A program made the position numbers and the translations under genes. This document shows positions 1-8,778 of a stretch of 64,000 nucleotides of DNA, piece by piece. Each line of letters opens with the position of its first letter. Position 1 is the stretch's first letter. A model generated the notes under the pieces. That model was not told the DNA's origin. It saw only the letters and a list, made by a program, of their open reading frames with translations, and did not search any database. The stretch is from Microcoleus sp. FACHB-831 (GTDB lineage Bacteria; Cyanobacteriota; Cyanobacteriia; Cyanobacteriales; FACHB-T130): contig NZ_JACJON010000079.1 in the NCBI RefSeq assembly GCF_014695585.1, positions 1 through 64,000 on the forward strand. Reading direction: 5' to 3'.

Positions 1-103
1 CGGACAGCAATGTCTTTCCGTTTTGTCGAGTGGCTGAACCACAATCGGGACGTATTCATCGCGAATATCGCAGCTTTGGGCTTTGTTTGGGCTTGAAATC
101 TGT

Positions 104-217
104 TTAAGTCCCGTTAAAAGGTTGGCGAAGCACTAACCGTAAAGGAACCAGCGATAAGCCAATCAATGCTAGTACAATACCCAGAATGCTAGCTGAGTTT
201 AATCCGAAATTAACCAT
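104..217 (-). CDS. Small membrane protein resembling the N-terminus of Ycf66
   Basis: A 37-residue reading frame begins MVNFGLNSASILGI and then forms one hydrophobic segment. From memory, this opening matches the N-terminus of the cyanobacterial and plastid Ycf66 family, which normally continues into a second membrane segment and a hydrophilic tail. Here the similarity stops after about 20 residues and the frame ends at LRQPFNGT. No frameshift in the following bases restores the family sequence. It lies just downstream of the PlsY-like fusion gene on the same strand, about 46 bases after it. It could be a truncated relic or a real one-helix protein. Confidence 0.45.
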   Translation of the reverse strand: MVNFGLNSASILGIVLALIGLSLVPLRLVLRQPFNGT

Positions 218-263
218 AATAAAATTACCTCAACCGTAAAGCCTAATTAGCTTGTTTTTATAA

Positions 264-3212
264 TTACAAAATTTCCACTATTCCCCTAGAGCCATCAATT
301 CGCACGCGCTGGCCATCTTGCAATATCTGAGTCGCATTGTGGATATCCATCACTGCTGGGATGCCATATTCACGCGCCACAATAGCACCGTGAGAAAGAC
401 GCCCGCCCACTTCCGCGATCAACCCACCAGCACGCGCTAATAGTGGTGCCCAACCAGAATCTGTGTAAGGCACAACTAAAATAGTATCCCGATCTATATC
501 TGGAATTGATTGTAAATTCCGGAGGACTTTTACTATGCCTTCCACCTGTCCGGGGCTTGCACCAATTCCTTGCAAAAGTTCGATATTTTCAAAAGAGGGA
601 GTTGGAAAGTTGAAGATTGAGGCTGGGGGTGCATTGCCGTAAACTAAAGGGGGCACAGGGTCTAAATTGCGGTCTTCTTCGAGGCGATCGCGCCGCTGTT
701 GCACTTGAGAGATGCGATTGCTTAATTGCTCATCGCCGCCAGCAACAAGATGCCGAATTTCAGAGAATTCCAAAAAAAAGATATCCCCAGCTTCAGCAAG
801 CAAACCCCCATCCAGCCAAACATTCTCCAGCGCCACAAAACACCAGCGCAGTTCCGCTAACAGACGACTGTAAACCTCAGTCACCCGCCCCTTAAGATTA
901 AGACGACCCTGCACAAGCCGCACCTTCCCTCCTCTCTTCCCTCTGCTTTCTCCGCGTCTGTGCGGTTCGCTTTGCTTAAAAAACTCAGCGAACATTTCTT
1001 TAACCACATGAGGCTCTTCCTTCCAAGTGGGGACAGCAATATCAGTTCCCACTTGACTGAGATAGCCATAACGCTCAAGAAACTGGTCGAAGCGATCTGA
1101 GATAGACTGATTTGCAAATAGATCTGCATCAGAATTCGGGACGAGGTTGCGTGCATCAGCAGCGAGTTCTTGGAGCGATCGCAACGAAGCAACTTCCGGA
1201 CTCTGGCTATTATCCAACTCTGTATCCTTGACTCGCCAAATCGCCTGACGCAACGCTGCACTCAAGGGAGCCATGATGCTGTAGTAAGTAGCCCGCTTCA
1301 GTACCGAATGAATCTCGTCCACCCGTTCGAGTAACTCTAGTGGCGATAATGTCGAAGGCGGTTGACTCGCAAGCTTACTCAAAATTGGGGCAAACAGGCG
1401 TTTGTAATCTTTCTGGAAATCCTTCTCTAAACTCAGTTCCCTACCCAGTAACCGCATTAATCCCGGTACGTTCCGCAAAGTCGAACCTAACGGCGGTTTG
1501 CTAAACTTAGCGCCTAACGTCAGAAACTCCAAACTTTCGGGCGGTAAACCCATACGGCGGAAAATCTGCCCTAGTAGCGTCGCATTGAAGTAAGCGCGGG
1601 AATAGTGCAAAGTTGCAGTTTCGTTGAAATCCAACCCACGCGCTTTTTTGCCCAAAACTAGAGTATAAATTTCACCCCAAACGCCGCACGTTAAGGGACG
1701 ATTTATAGACCAAGTGAGGGGGCGAATTAATCCCGGAATTACCTCAGCGGCAATTTTGCGCGTCCAGATGGGTAGGAGGGTGGTAATGGGACGCGATTGC
1801 AAAAGCCACAGTGTCCGACCATCATAACTCCACTCAATATCCTGGGGTACGCCATGATAACGCGCTTCGAGATCTCTGGCTAGAATTGCCACTTGTTTAA
1901 TTAAGGCTGGTGGTAAATCCCCAGTTCCTTCAACTGCGATCGCGGGTTGTTCGATTTTAGATTTTGGATTTTGGATTTTGGATTGGGGGTTAACCGCTAT
2001 GTCCTCATCATCCCTAATCTCTTGACCAGCCTCTGAATAGCCGAGTCTGTTGTCCTCAATCGCCTGCTTTGGCACAAAAACGCGGTATTGCTCTGGGGTA
2101 ACTTGTCCGGAGACAACAGAAGTAGCGTATCCTGGCAATCCCTCGATTATTACTGCATCGCCTTGCTGAGAAATTGGGTCGCGGCTGAAGGCGACGCCAG
2201 AGAAGACGCCTTGAATTTGCTTTTGAATAAGAACAGCGATCGCGTCTTCTGGAAGATCGCGATCGCGTCTATATTGAACCGCAGCAGGGTTATCGTAGGA
2301 AGCGAGGACGCCATTTATAGCTTCTTGCAATGCTTCCTTGCTTGTTACGTTCAATATGCTTTCATACTGACCAGCCGCAGACGCATACTCTGAATCTTCC
2401 CCAATAGCTGAAGAACGCACCACCAGGGGTTCTTGATCGGAAGGCTCTACAGATTCTATCAGCGGTGCAGGATCGTCACCTGGAGCAAGCACCCATCCAG
2501 TTGGCACGGGGTATCCCCAGCGCTTGAGTTGCGATAAAGTCGCTGCTTTTTGGCCTACTTTATTGGCATCTAGCAGTGTATCGAGAGAGATTAGGGCTTT
2601 ATCGCCGCGAAAGAAACGAAACACAGGTTGAGTATTTGTAGAAGCTTGTTCGGGACGGAGGTCTAGATCATCGGGAATTTTCTGATAGATCCCAGCAATG
2701 AAGCTGCACAATGCGATCGCCGCGATAATTCGCCCTGGTTCGTGCGGGTGCAAGAGGACAACCATTAAGCTTACCAGAACTAAAATAGCCAGCCGTCCCT
2801 GCTGCTTTTCTCGCCAAATTGTAAAGCCAACTCCCCCAATCAAAAATACAAATAGCGCCACCCTCCAATCATGGACAACAAAACCCCAAACAACATTTGT
2901 TGTCCCAGCACCTCTACCCACCCAATATCTACCAGCAACAAGAGCAATTAGGGCAATTAACTCCCAAGCAGGTTCGCTAGGAAATAATCCCCTCGCCAGT
3001 AAAACAGCCGCAATTCCCTTACCAGCTTCGGAAAGCACCGCCAGAATACCCGCAATGTTTCCCCCGTGATAAAACGCAGCCGACACGCTGACATTACCAG
3101 TTCCCAGCCTTGCCAGGTTTTGCTCTGTGAGAGCATAAATAATCCAGCGAATTAAGGGTAGCCCCCCCAATAAAGGGCAGACTATGAAAATGAGTAGCGC
3201 TCCCCAAACCAT
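264..3212 (-). CDS. PlsY-like membrane domain fused to a PEP synthase/PPDK-like protein
   Basis: This 982-residue protein has a membrane domain (about residues 1-175) resembling the glycerol-3-phosphate acyltransferase PlsY. A pyruvate-phosphate-dikinase-type ATP-binding domain follows (about 200-480; note VVRSSAIGEDSEYASAAGQ and the closing WLLQSRP). A long middle region leads to a C-terminal PEP-utiliser swivelling domain with the phospho-accepting histidine in GGRLSHGAIVAREYGIP (His941). The PlsY part keeps GTGN, but the Arg of the first motif and the His and GGKG of the second are not seen, so acyltransfer activity is doubtful. Residues 408-423 are encoded by an intergenic-type repeat. 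The gene starts 11 bases after the MBOAT gene, so the two are probably co-transcribed. Substrate and role are unknown. Confidence 0.85.
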   Translation of the reverse strand: MVWGALLIFIVCPLLGGLPLIRWIIYALTEQNLARLGTGNVSVSAAFYHGGNIAGILAVLSEAGKGIAAVLLARGLFPSEPAWELIALIALVAGRYWVGRGAGTTNVVWGFVVHDWRVALFVFLIGGVGFTIWREKQQGRLAILVLVSLMVVLLHPHEPGRIIAAIALCSFIAGIYQKIPDDLDLRPEQASTNTQPVFRFFRGDKALISLDTLLDANKVGQKAATLSQLKRWGYPVPTGWVLAPGDDPAPLIESVEPSDQEPLVVRSSAIGEDSEYASAAGQYESILNVTSKEALQEAINGVLASYDNPAAVQYRRDRDLPEDAIAVLIQKQIQGVFSGVAFSRDPISQQGDAVIIEGLPGYATSVVSGQVTPEQYRVFVPKQAIEDNRLGYSEAGQEIRDDEDIAVNPQSKIQNPKSKIEQPAIAVEGTGDLPPALIKQVAILARDLEARYHGVPQDIEWSYDGRTLWLLQSRPITTLLPIWTRKIAAEVIPGLIRPLTWSINRPLTCGVWGEIYTLVLGKKARGLDFNETATLHYSRAYFNATLLGQIFRRMGLPPESLEFLTLGAKFSKPPLGSTLRNVPGLMRLLGRELSLEKDFQKDYKRLFAPILSKLASQPPSTLSPLELLERVDEIHSVLKRATYYSIMAPLSAALRQAIWRVKDTELDNSQSPEVASLRSLQELAADARNLVPNSDADLFANQSISDRFDQFLERYGYLSQVGTDIAVPTWKEEPHVVKEMFAEFFKQSEPHRRGESRGKRGGKVRLVQGRLNLKGRVTEVYSRLLAELRWCFVALENVWLDGGLLAEAGDIFFLEFSEIRHLVAGGDEQLSNRISQVQQRRDRLEEDRNLDPVPPLVYGNAPPASIFNFPTPSFENIELLQGIGASPGQVEGIVKVLRNLQSIPDIDRDTILVVPYTDSGWAPLLARAGGLIAEVGGRLSHGAIVAREYGIPAVMDIHNATQILQDGQRVRIDGSRGIVEIL
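1944..1991 (-). repeat. Translated AT-rich repeat inside the PlsY/PPDK-like gene
   Basis: The + strand carries repeated ATTTTAGATTTTGGATT-type units here. The same units occur between genes at 11906-11957 and 38202-38238. On the minus strand they are read in frame as NPQSKIQNPKSKIEQP (residues 408-423), a low-complexity linker inside the PPDK-like part. Confidence 0.8.
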
Positions 3213-3223
3213 AATTTTGGTAG

Positions 3224-4795
3224 CTAAAAATCAAAATAAATAAAAGGCGAACCACCTGTAGGAGCTAACACCCAGACAGTATAGAGACACATGGGTACTA
3301 GCAGCAGCTTGAGAGGCCAATTTAACTGTAACTTCAGCCCTCGTTGTACGATGTAGGCCACACCCATCAACGCTACCAGAAAAATCAAAAGTAGAGACAG
3401 CTGAAATTGATCCAAACGGATCGCTTCACCGTAAACCTTTTGAGCAAACTGAATATCAGCATTATGACCCCAAAGGTGCTGAACTACCCAAACGGAATCT
3501 TTAAGATTGGGAAGCTTGAAAAATATCCATGACGTAAAGACCATTAACTGAGTCAGCAGCCAAGCTACAACTACACCAGGGATACTTTGCCACCAATTTT
3601 GAGCTAATTTAAACTTGTTGGATACTGCTTCTGTAAGTCGGTGAACTACTAGCGCTAAACCGTGAAGCCCGCCCCAGACAACAAATCCCCAGGCTGCTCC
3701 GTGCCAGATACCAGCAATTAGCATAACAATCAGCAGGTTTAGGCAAGTTCTACCTAAACCCCGGCGCGAACCACCAAGGGGAAAATAAAGGTAATTACGC
3801 AACCAATCTCCCAAAGTCATGTGCCAGCGCCGCCAGAACTGGGCAATGCTGGTACTAAAGTAAGGAAAATCAAAATTTTCAGGTAAATTTATACCCAGCA
3901 GGATGGCACTGCCTCTCGCCCAGTCAACATAACCGCTAAAATCCAGATAAATTTGCAGCCCGTAGGCGAACATCGCCAGCCACAAATCAACGCTACCCGC
4001 CCGCTGTAAGTTGCCGTTACCCCAGATTAGATCGACAATAAAAGCCAAATTATCAGCCAAAAGTGCTTTTTTAACAGCACCACAAGCTATTAACCAAAAT
4101 CCTTCAGTAAACTGGTCGAGGGTGGGAAATTGCAAGGCTTTCATTTGGGAGGCAAAGTAATGAAAGCGAGTTATCGGCCCAATAATTAGTTTGGGAAAAA
4201 ATAACTTATAAGCAGCAAAATCGAGAAATTTCTTAGTTGCTGGCGCACCGCGATAGACATCAATTAAGTAAGCGATGCACTCGAAGACGAAGAAACTTAG
4301 CCCCAAAGGAACAACTAAGTTAGCTCCAACCCAAGTTGCGCTATCTTCAGCAATTTGCCAATTAAAAATACCTGCGATGGAGTTTAAGAAAAATGGTACA
4401 TACTTGAAGCCCACCAGCAAAATAATATTGAGGACTATACCCAGCCATAAGAAGTTCAGGCGGCGACGATTCCAAACAGCTTGGACTTTCTGCCAATCTT
4501 CATTGGAGATCCTCTGGTCTATAGCTTGCTGTCCTAGTGCGGCATTTGCTCCGATTGCTTTTCCCAGCCGGAAGTTAATGAATGTAATAACAACTAATAA
4601 GGGGACGTAAGCGACTTGCAAGGATGCATAGAAGATAAGGCTGGCAATCAAAAGAATCCACATCCGCTTAGATTGGGATGCTGAGGAAGGAGCATCTTTT
4701 GCACTCGTCCTAGTTTGGCTAACGCTACGCACCGACCAATAAACTCCCAGTACACCGATTAGAAATAGGGCGTAAATGATTGAAAGAAAGTTCAT
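3224..4795 (-). CDS. MBOAT family O-acyltransferase (AlgI/DltB-like)
   Basis: This 523-residue polytopic membrane protein belongs to the membrane-bound O-acyltransferase family. Diagnostic segments are ITRFHYFASQM, FWRRWHMTLGDWLRNYLYFPLGG and WHGAAWGFVVWGGLHG, which holds the two conserved histidines (365 and 378; the second is the usual catalytic one). AlgI-type members move acyl groups across the membrane to extracellular polysaccharide, usually with an SGNH-fold partner. The gene just upstream (4925-8068) encodes such an SGNH-like protein, which supports an envelope acetylation role. The acceptor cannot be deduced. The ATG start gives a normal hydrophobic N-terminus. Confidence 0.9.
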   Translation of the reverse strand: MNFLSIIYALFLIGVLGVYWSVRSVSQTRTSAKDAPSSASQSKRMWILLIASLIFYASLQVAYVPLLVVITFINFRLGKAIGANAALGQQAIDQRISNEDWQKVQAVWNRRRLNFLWLGIVLNIILLVGFKYVPFFLNSIAGIFNWQIAEDSATWVGANLVVPLGLSFFVFECIAYLIDVYRGAPATKKFLDFAAYKLFFPKLIIGPITRFHYFASQMKALQFPTLDQFTEGFWLIACGAVKKALLADNLAFIVDLIWGNGNLQRAGSVDLWLAMFAYGLQIYLDFSGYVDWARGSAILLGINLPENFDFPYFSTSIAQFWRRWHMTLGDWLRNYLYFPLGGSRRGLGRTCLNLLIVMLIAGIWHGAAWGFVVWGGLHGLALVVHRLTEAVSNKFKLAQNWWQSIPGVVVAWLLTQLMVFTSWIFFKLPNLKDSVWVVQHLWGHNADIQFAQKVYGEAIRLDQFQLSLLLIFLVALMGVAYIVQRGLKLQLNWPLKLLLVPMCLYTVWVLAPTGGSPFIYFDF

Positions 4796-4924
4796 TATAA
4801 ATTGCGAATTGGCGAAAGGGGAATTGGGAATTGGCTAGCGGAAGTAAAGTTAATATGCAAAACTAAAATGTTCTTTTTAAATTTTGCGTTTTGCTTTTTA
4901 TTGTTTATTTATCCCCCTTAGATG

Positions 4925-7900
4925 TTATTTACTAGGCCAGGGAATCATCGGGTCTTGAGCTAGTTGGTTGGAGACTTCATAAGCACCATAGCGGTTAAGG
5001 TGGCTGGGGTCAGAAAAGAAGTCGTTTTTAGTAGGCCAAAGCTGGCTTAAGTCTCTGTAGATTAATCCCTTTTGTTCCGCTATTTCCCTCATGTGCAGTT
5101 GAAATTTTTGCTCGTGCTGCGTGCGTATTGGGTCTAAGTATTCTTGGGTGAGAGGCAAGTTAACAAAAACCAGAGGAACCCCACGCTCCTGCACAAATTG
5201 GAGGAGAGAGTCTAAAGCTTCGTCTTGCTTACCAAAAAGTTGGAATGATTCATAATCTCCGTCATGATCGCCGCTGACGCGGGCATATTTTTGATAGTAA
5301 GAGGTGGGTAGAAAGCGAACTGATAAGGGGAGAAAGCCATCAAAATCAATTTCGTTTTCAAGGAGCAAATTCTCTTCGTTGTTGGTGGAATTTTCGGCTT
5401 TTGGAGCGATCGCTCTATTTGCTGCCAATTGTTTAAAACCTTCGCGCAATATAGTTTTGAGTTGGTCGCGTTGAGGATAAGTTGACGAAATCTGAGATAG
5501 TGCTTGATTAAGGCTTCCCTCAACCATCTGATAGCTAGATGTCAAACTTGCATCTTCACTTGCAGGCGAATTTGTTTGTCCCAAAGAGGAAGCTTGCGCC
5601 GCCATTAAAGAGCGACTTGGGGTTATATTGCTTTGATTGCTTTTGGGGAAAGTCCCGGCATTTAGTTGCTGGTAGCCTGGAGAGGCAGCGATCGCTTTGT
5701 ATGTCATATCAGTCCGCCCGCTGTTAAACGCACGCGCCCCATCTGCCCAAATAATCACTTTGGGCATCTGCTCTGCTGTCAAAATCTGGCGTATTATCAA
5801 ATCGACGACTTGGGCTGTAGCGCCGTTGACTCCAAAGTTAAACACATCAACATTGGGGAAGCCAGCATCGGCAAGAGCAGCAGAAAGCGCTGTAGGGTCA
5901 ATACCGCGCATTGCCCGCGAACTGCCAACTATAAGCACGTCTGGAGGCTTACCCCGCTTCTGTAGCAGGCGTTGTTGGTAGAGAGCCAACTTTTCATCTA
6001 GCATCCGGTTGTTGAAAGAAGGGTTGAGCGATCGCGCACTCGCTAAAATTGCCGCTGTTGCTCCGCTTTTGCGCCCTGAAGCTCTTAAATTGCCTTTCTC
6101 GCTTTTTATTACAATGACGCTGGTTTCACCATTTTTTGTAAATCCTGTTCGGTTGAAAACTTTAGCGTTATTACCCCTAGATTGTTTTTGCAAAGACAGT
6201 TGGGGTATCGCTACAGATTCTAAGGTTTCTTCCTTTTGCACAGGCTTACCAGAAATTGCCTGTTCTTCTTGCCTTTGCAACACCTGACCCATTAACCAAT
6301 CAGACTGTAGCGTTAACAATAAACCCAACGTGCCCCACACCAAGACTGTCTTTACTCCATCGCCAGCAGAATTATTAGTGACGAGGGTGCGGCTTGGAGT
6401 TTTCCATGCATTGTCTGATGCTGTGGAAACAAATAATTGCGTATAGCACAGCCATTCGCGGAATATTGCACTGGACGTGGCAACCCACCTGTTAAAGCGG
6501 GAGTTGAAGTTTTCTTTGGCGATCGCGCTCGATGTTTCGACCTCTTCTTTAACCTTAGCCGCCGTCGGGTCGTCGCTGCTTACATCGCTGGCTGCAAACT
6601 CTACTGGCTGCAAATCCGGCTGAGGAAGCCGCCCTCTGCTGACAAAATCAACTCCGTAATTCCACAAAGGTGATGATAGCCCAGCCCGCCGCCCATAGAC
6701 TCGCACGCCCACTATTCCTCGAATCCCCAACTGGCGCACAAATTTAGCGATAGGCGCCCCTACTTGATTTTGGACGGGACAGCACACGGCCTCCGTCATA
6801 ATATGCAACAAGTCTTGTTTTTTGGTGATTTGGACGCGAATGCCACCAGTGGCAAGCCGCCCATCCATGTCGGGATTCAGCAAGCGCTGTAGCAAAAATA
6901 ACAACGCTCCTTGGTCTCCCTGAGCCGCCAGTGCAAGGGCGGTTTCGGCTAAAGCGGGATTTTTTGCGGCTGGTAAATTCAGCCACTCGATCCAGATGGG
7001 CGTTTCCTGGTCGGGTACAGGCGTTTTCTTATGTGCTTCGACCCCATAAACCGCCGCTGCCTGAATGCCTTGAGGCTCAATCGCCTCTAGGACGGGAGCT
7101 AGAGCATCTATAATGGTTGCCCTATCGGGAGCTTTGGGTGTATTTGTGATGTCAAGGGTATGGCTACAAAATAAATGCAACGTGACATCTTTGAGGACAG
7201 CTCGCAGTTCTATGTCGTGTGGAGCTAATTTTTGATTGAGCAGCCGCGCGATCGCCTGTATATCTCCCCAACGTGCCCAATCTTTGAGCATTTCTTCTGG
7301 AGGAGTTAGATCCACCCGCAGCACCCAATCAGGGCTGGCTTCACCACTCACTTGGCTCTTGATCGCCGCATCGCAGAATCCCTCCAAATTAAGATTCCGC
7401 AACCTAGAAGCTACTGTTTCGGCCAGTAAAGATTGATCGGGGCTGTAGTCAGAATCGCAGACAACCCACAGACGCCGGGTCGGGGGTTGAGATTTTTCTG
7501 TTACCTGTCCTTTGGGAAGGTTCTGGATTACGACCTTGACGCTTACTCCCATAGGGCTTAAGCCTTCGCTGAGATAGCGGGCGATCGCCTCGGTAGAGCC
7601 AGATCTGGCAAGAGTTTCATTAGAAATAAGCAAAGCCGAACCATTGGCCGTGGGTATAGATCCGCCGCCTGATGGAGCAGTAAAACCATTTGCCGGGGCG
7701 GATGGCGCTTCCATAAGTCGCCCTTCGTCGAGGGCGCGATCGCTAGCTGTCTCTACAAGCTGAATTGGCTCTATCCATTCTGGACGCTGGCGACCCGCGA
7801 TGCGACCGTAAAGTATTATCTGGTATACGGGGCGACCAGGGTCGCTGGGAACCTGCCCATCTGTAGCATCGAGCGCTTGGAGTATCCTGGTTACGACCGT

Positions 7901-8068
7901 TGCCGACGAAGGACACTGGAAATCTGATTCACAGAGAATATGCAGGTCGTTACCCCGCAACCGGGTTCGCAGACGCAAGCCCTTAGATTCACCGATGGCC
8001 TGGTAAACCCAGTGGGCAATTGACGACTTATGGCGTGTGTGGTCGCGCTGATTGACATCCAACATCAC
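4925..8068 (-). CDS. DUF1574-type protein: four repeats, one membrane helix, SGNH-like domain
   Basis: This 1047-residue protein has three parts. Residues 15-475 contain four diverged repeats of about 90 residues (15-105, 160-255, 270-365, 385-475). Each has a strand like LHILCES or LWVVCDS, a helix, and a strand such as VRVYGRRAG. A membrane helix lies near 572-592. The C-terminal part resembles SGNH/AlgJ-like esterases: VGSSRAMRG (715-722), GVNGA (746-750) and a final DPSH (1020-1023) fit the family's Ser, Gly/Asn and Asp-His blocks. The DUF1574 name is from memory of cyanobacterial proteins of this layout. It is the first gene of a likely three-gene operon with the MBOAT gene, so polysaccharide O-acetylation is the best guess. 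Confidence 0.8.
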   Translation of the reverse strand: MMLDVNQRDHTRHKSSIAHWVYQAIGESKGLRLRTRLRGNDLHILCESDFQCPSSATVVTRILQALDATDGQVPSDPGRPVYQIILYGRIAGRQRPEWIEPIQLVETASDRALDEGRLMEAPSAPANGFTAPSGGGSIPTANGSALLISNETLARSGSTEAIARYLSEGLSPMGVSVKVVIQNLPKGQVTEKSQPPTRRLWVVCDSDYSPDQSLLAETVASRLRNLNLEGFCDAAIKSQVSGEASPDWVLRVDLTPPEEMLKDWARWGDIQAIARLLNQKLAPHDIELRAVLKDVTLHLFCSHTLDITNTPKAPDRATIIDALAPVLEAIEPQGIQAAAVYGVEAHKKTPVPDQETPIWIEWLNLPAAKNPALAETALALAAQGDQGALLFLLQRLLNPDMDGRLATGGIRVQITKKQDLLHIMTEAVCCPVQNQVGAPIAKFVRQLGIRGIVGVRVYGRRAGLSSPLWNYGVDFVSRGRLPQPDLQPVEFAASDVSSDDPTAAKVKEEVETSSAIAKENFNSRFNRWVATSSAIFREWLCYTQLFVSTASDNAWKTPSRTLVTNNSAGDGVKTVLVWGTLGLLLTLQSDWLMGQVLQRQEEQAISGKPVQKEETLESVAIPQLSLQKQSRGNNAKVFNRTGFTKNGETSVIVIKSEKGNLRASGRKSGATAAILASARSLNPSFNNRMLDEKLALYQQRLLQKRGKPPDVLIVGSSRAMRGIDPTALSAALADAGFPNVDVFNFGVNGATAQVVDLIIRQILTAEQMPKVIIWADGARAFNSGRTDMTYKAIAASPGYQQLNAGTFPKSNQSNITPSRSLMAAQASSLGQTNSPASEDASLTSSYQMVEGSLNQALSQISSTYPQRDQLKTILREGFKQLAANRAIAPKAENSTNNEENLLLENEIDFDGFLPLSVRFLPTSYYQKYARVSGDHDGDYESFQLFGKQDEALDSLLQFVQERGVPLVFVNLPLTQEYLDPIRTQHEQKFQLHMREIAEQKGLIYRDLSQLWPTKNDFFSDPSHLNRYGAYEVSNQLAQDPMIPWPSK

Positions 8069-8100
8069 AGACGTAGGGGCGGTTTTGGTGTTTGACGTTT

Positions 8101-8204
8101 ACAATAACATTTGTTGTCTTGACGGCTAGACCCGCAGATCCAGCAAGCCGGATCTTGGGGCGGAAAAGCGCGTTCGAGTAAGACAATAACATTTGTTGTC
8201 TTGA
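8101..8204. promoter_or_regulatory. Two identical 22-base direct repeats upstream of the DUF1574 gene
   Basis: ACAATAACATTTGTTGTCTT plus GA occurs at 8101-8122 and again at 8183-8204, 82 bases apart. They lie 33 and 115 bases upstream of the minus-strand start at 8068. Each copy is an imperfect palindrome (ACAAT/GTTGT ends), as expected for a regulator site. A 13-base core also occurs at 2892-2904 inside the fusion gene. A role as operator is inference. Confidence 0.45.
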
Positions 8205-8356
8205 GAGTTAAACCTGCACGGGCAGACTTTGGGCTTTAAAGATTAGACTTTAAACATTAGACACTAGAAGTGTCCGCATTCCCTAGTCGATACGGTTATA
8301 GGCGCGTGCGGTTATAGGGCGATGCAACCCAATCAAAAAAGCTAGAGGAAATTTCA

Positions 8357-8560
8357 GTGACGCAGCCCAAGTTTCCATTTACCACAGAATGTTTGCTATC
8401 TTTGGCGACGGGTCCCTTACTACTTGGCGTTCTAGCAACCAAGGCGCTAGCTGAATGCTTAGACGCAGCGGGTGCGGCAAGTGAGGAAGTTTTTCGGGGC
8501 GATCGCTTGCCCGTCCTCCACTTCCCCCACAAGGGACAGCAGTCTAACGACTCACCTTAA
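8357..8560 (+). CDS. Small hypothetical protein with hydrophobic N-terminus
   Basis: A 67-residue protein starts with GTG at 8357. AGAGGAA at 8344-8350, six bases upstream, is a good Shine-Dalgarno match and fixes the start. Residues 12-31 are hydrophobic and end in ATKALAE, like a signal peptide or membrane anchor. The remainder contains SEEVFRGDRLPVLHFP, which looks conserved rather than random. It lies between the divergent DUF1574 gene and ppc, 218 bases upstream of ppc on the same strand. I do not recognise a family. Confidence 0.6.
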   Translation: MTQPKFPFTTECLLSLATGPLLLGVLATKALAECLDAAGAASEEVFRGDRLPVLHFPHKGQQSNDSP

Positions 8561-8778
8561 GCAAGCAAAGGGCGAGAGTAGCCTAAAAGTCCAAATTGCC
8601 AAGTCTGGAGTCTTAGATAAGTCGCAAAGTGGGAGGATAAAAACACCCTTCTTTGTAGATACACCGATTTAGCGCGTCTCCCAGTCCCTAGAAAAAACTG
8701 ATTGGTGTTCGCCACAAACGACTCCCGGCCACAATAGCCTTTAAAATGGATCATCTTTGTTGAGCAAGAACCAGTTGT

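Noticed and set aside
1-96. Open frame on the + strand from the window edge ending in TGA at 94-96 (31 codons)
   Set aside because: Too short and cut by the window edge; no recognisable C-terminal motif, so a gene end cannot be claimed.
2088-2393. 101-codon + strand frame inside the PlsY/PPDK-like gene
   Set aside because: Antisense to a strongly supported coding region with family motifs; no ribosome site or homology.
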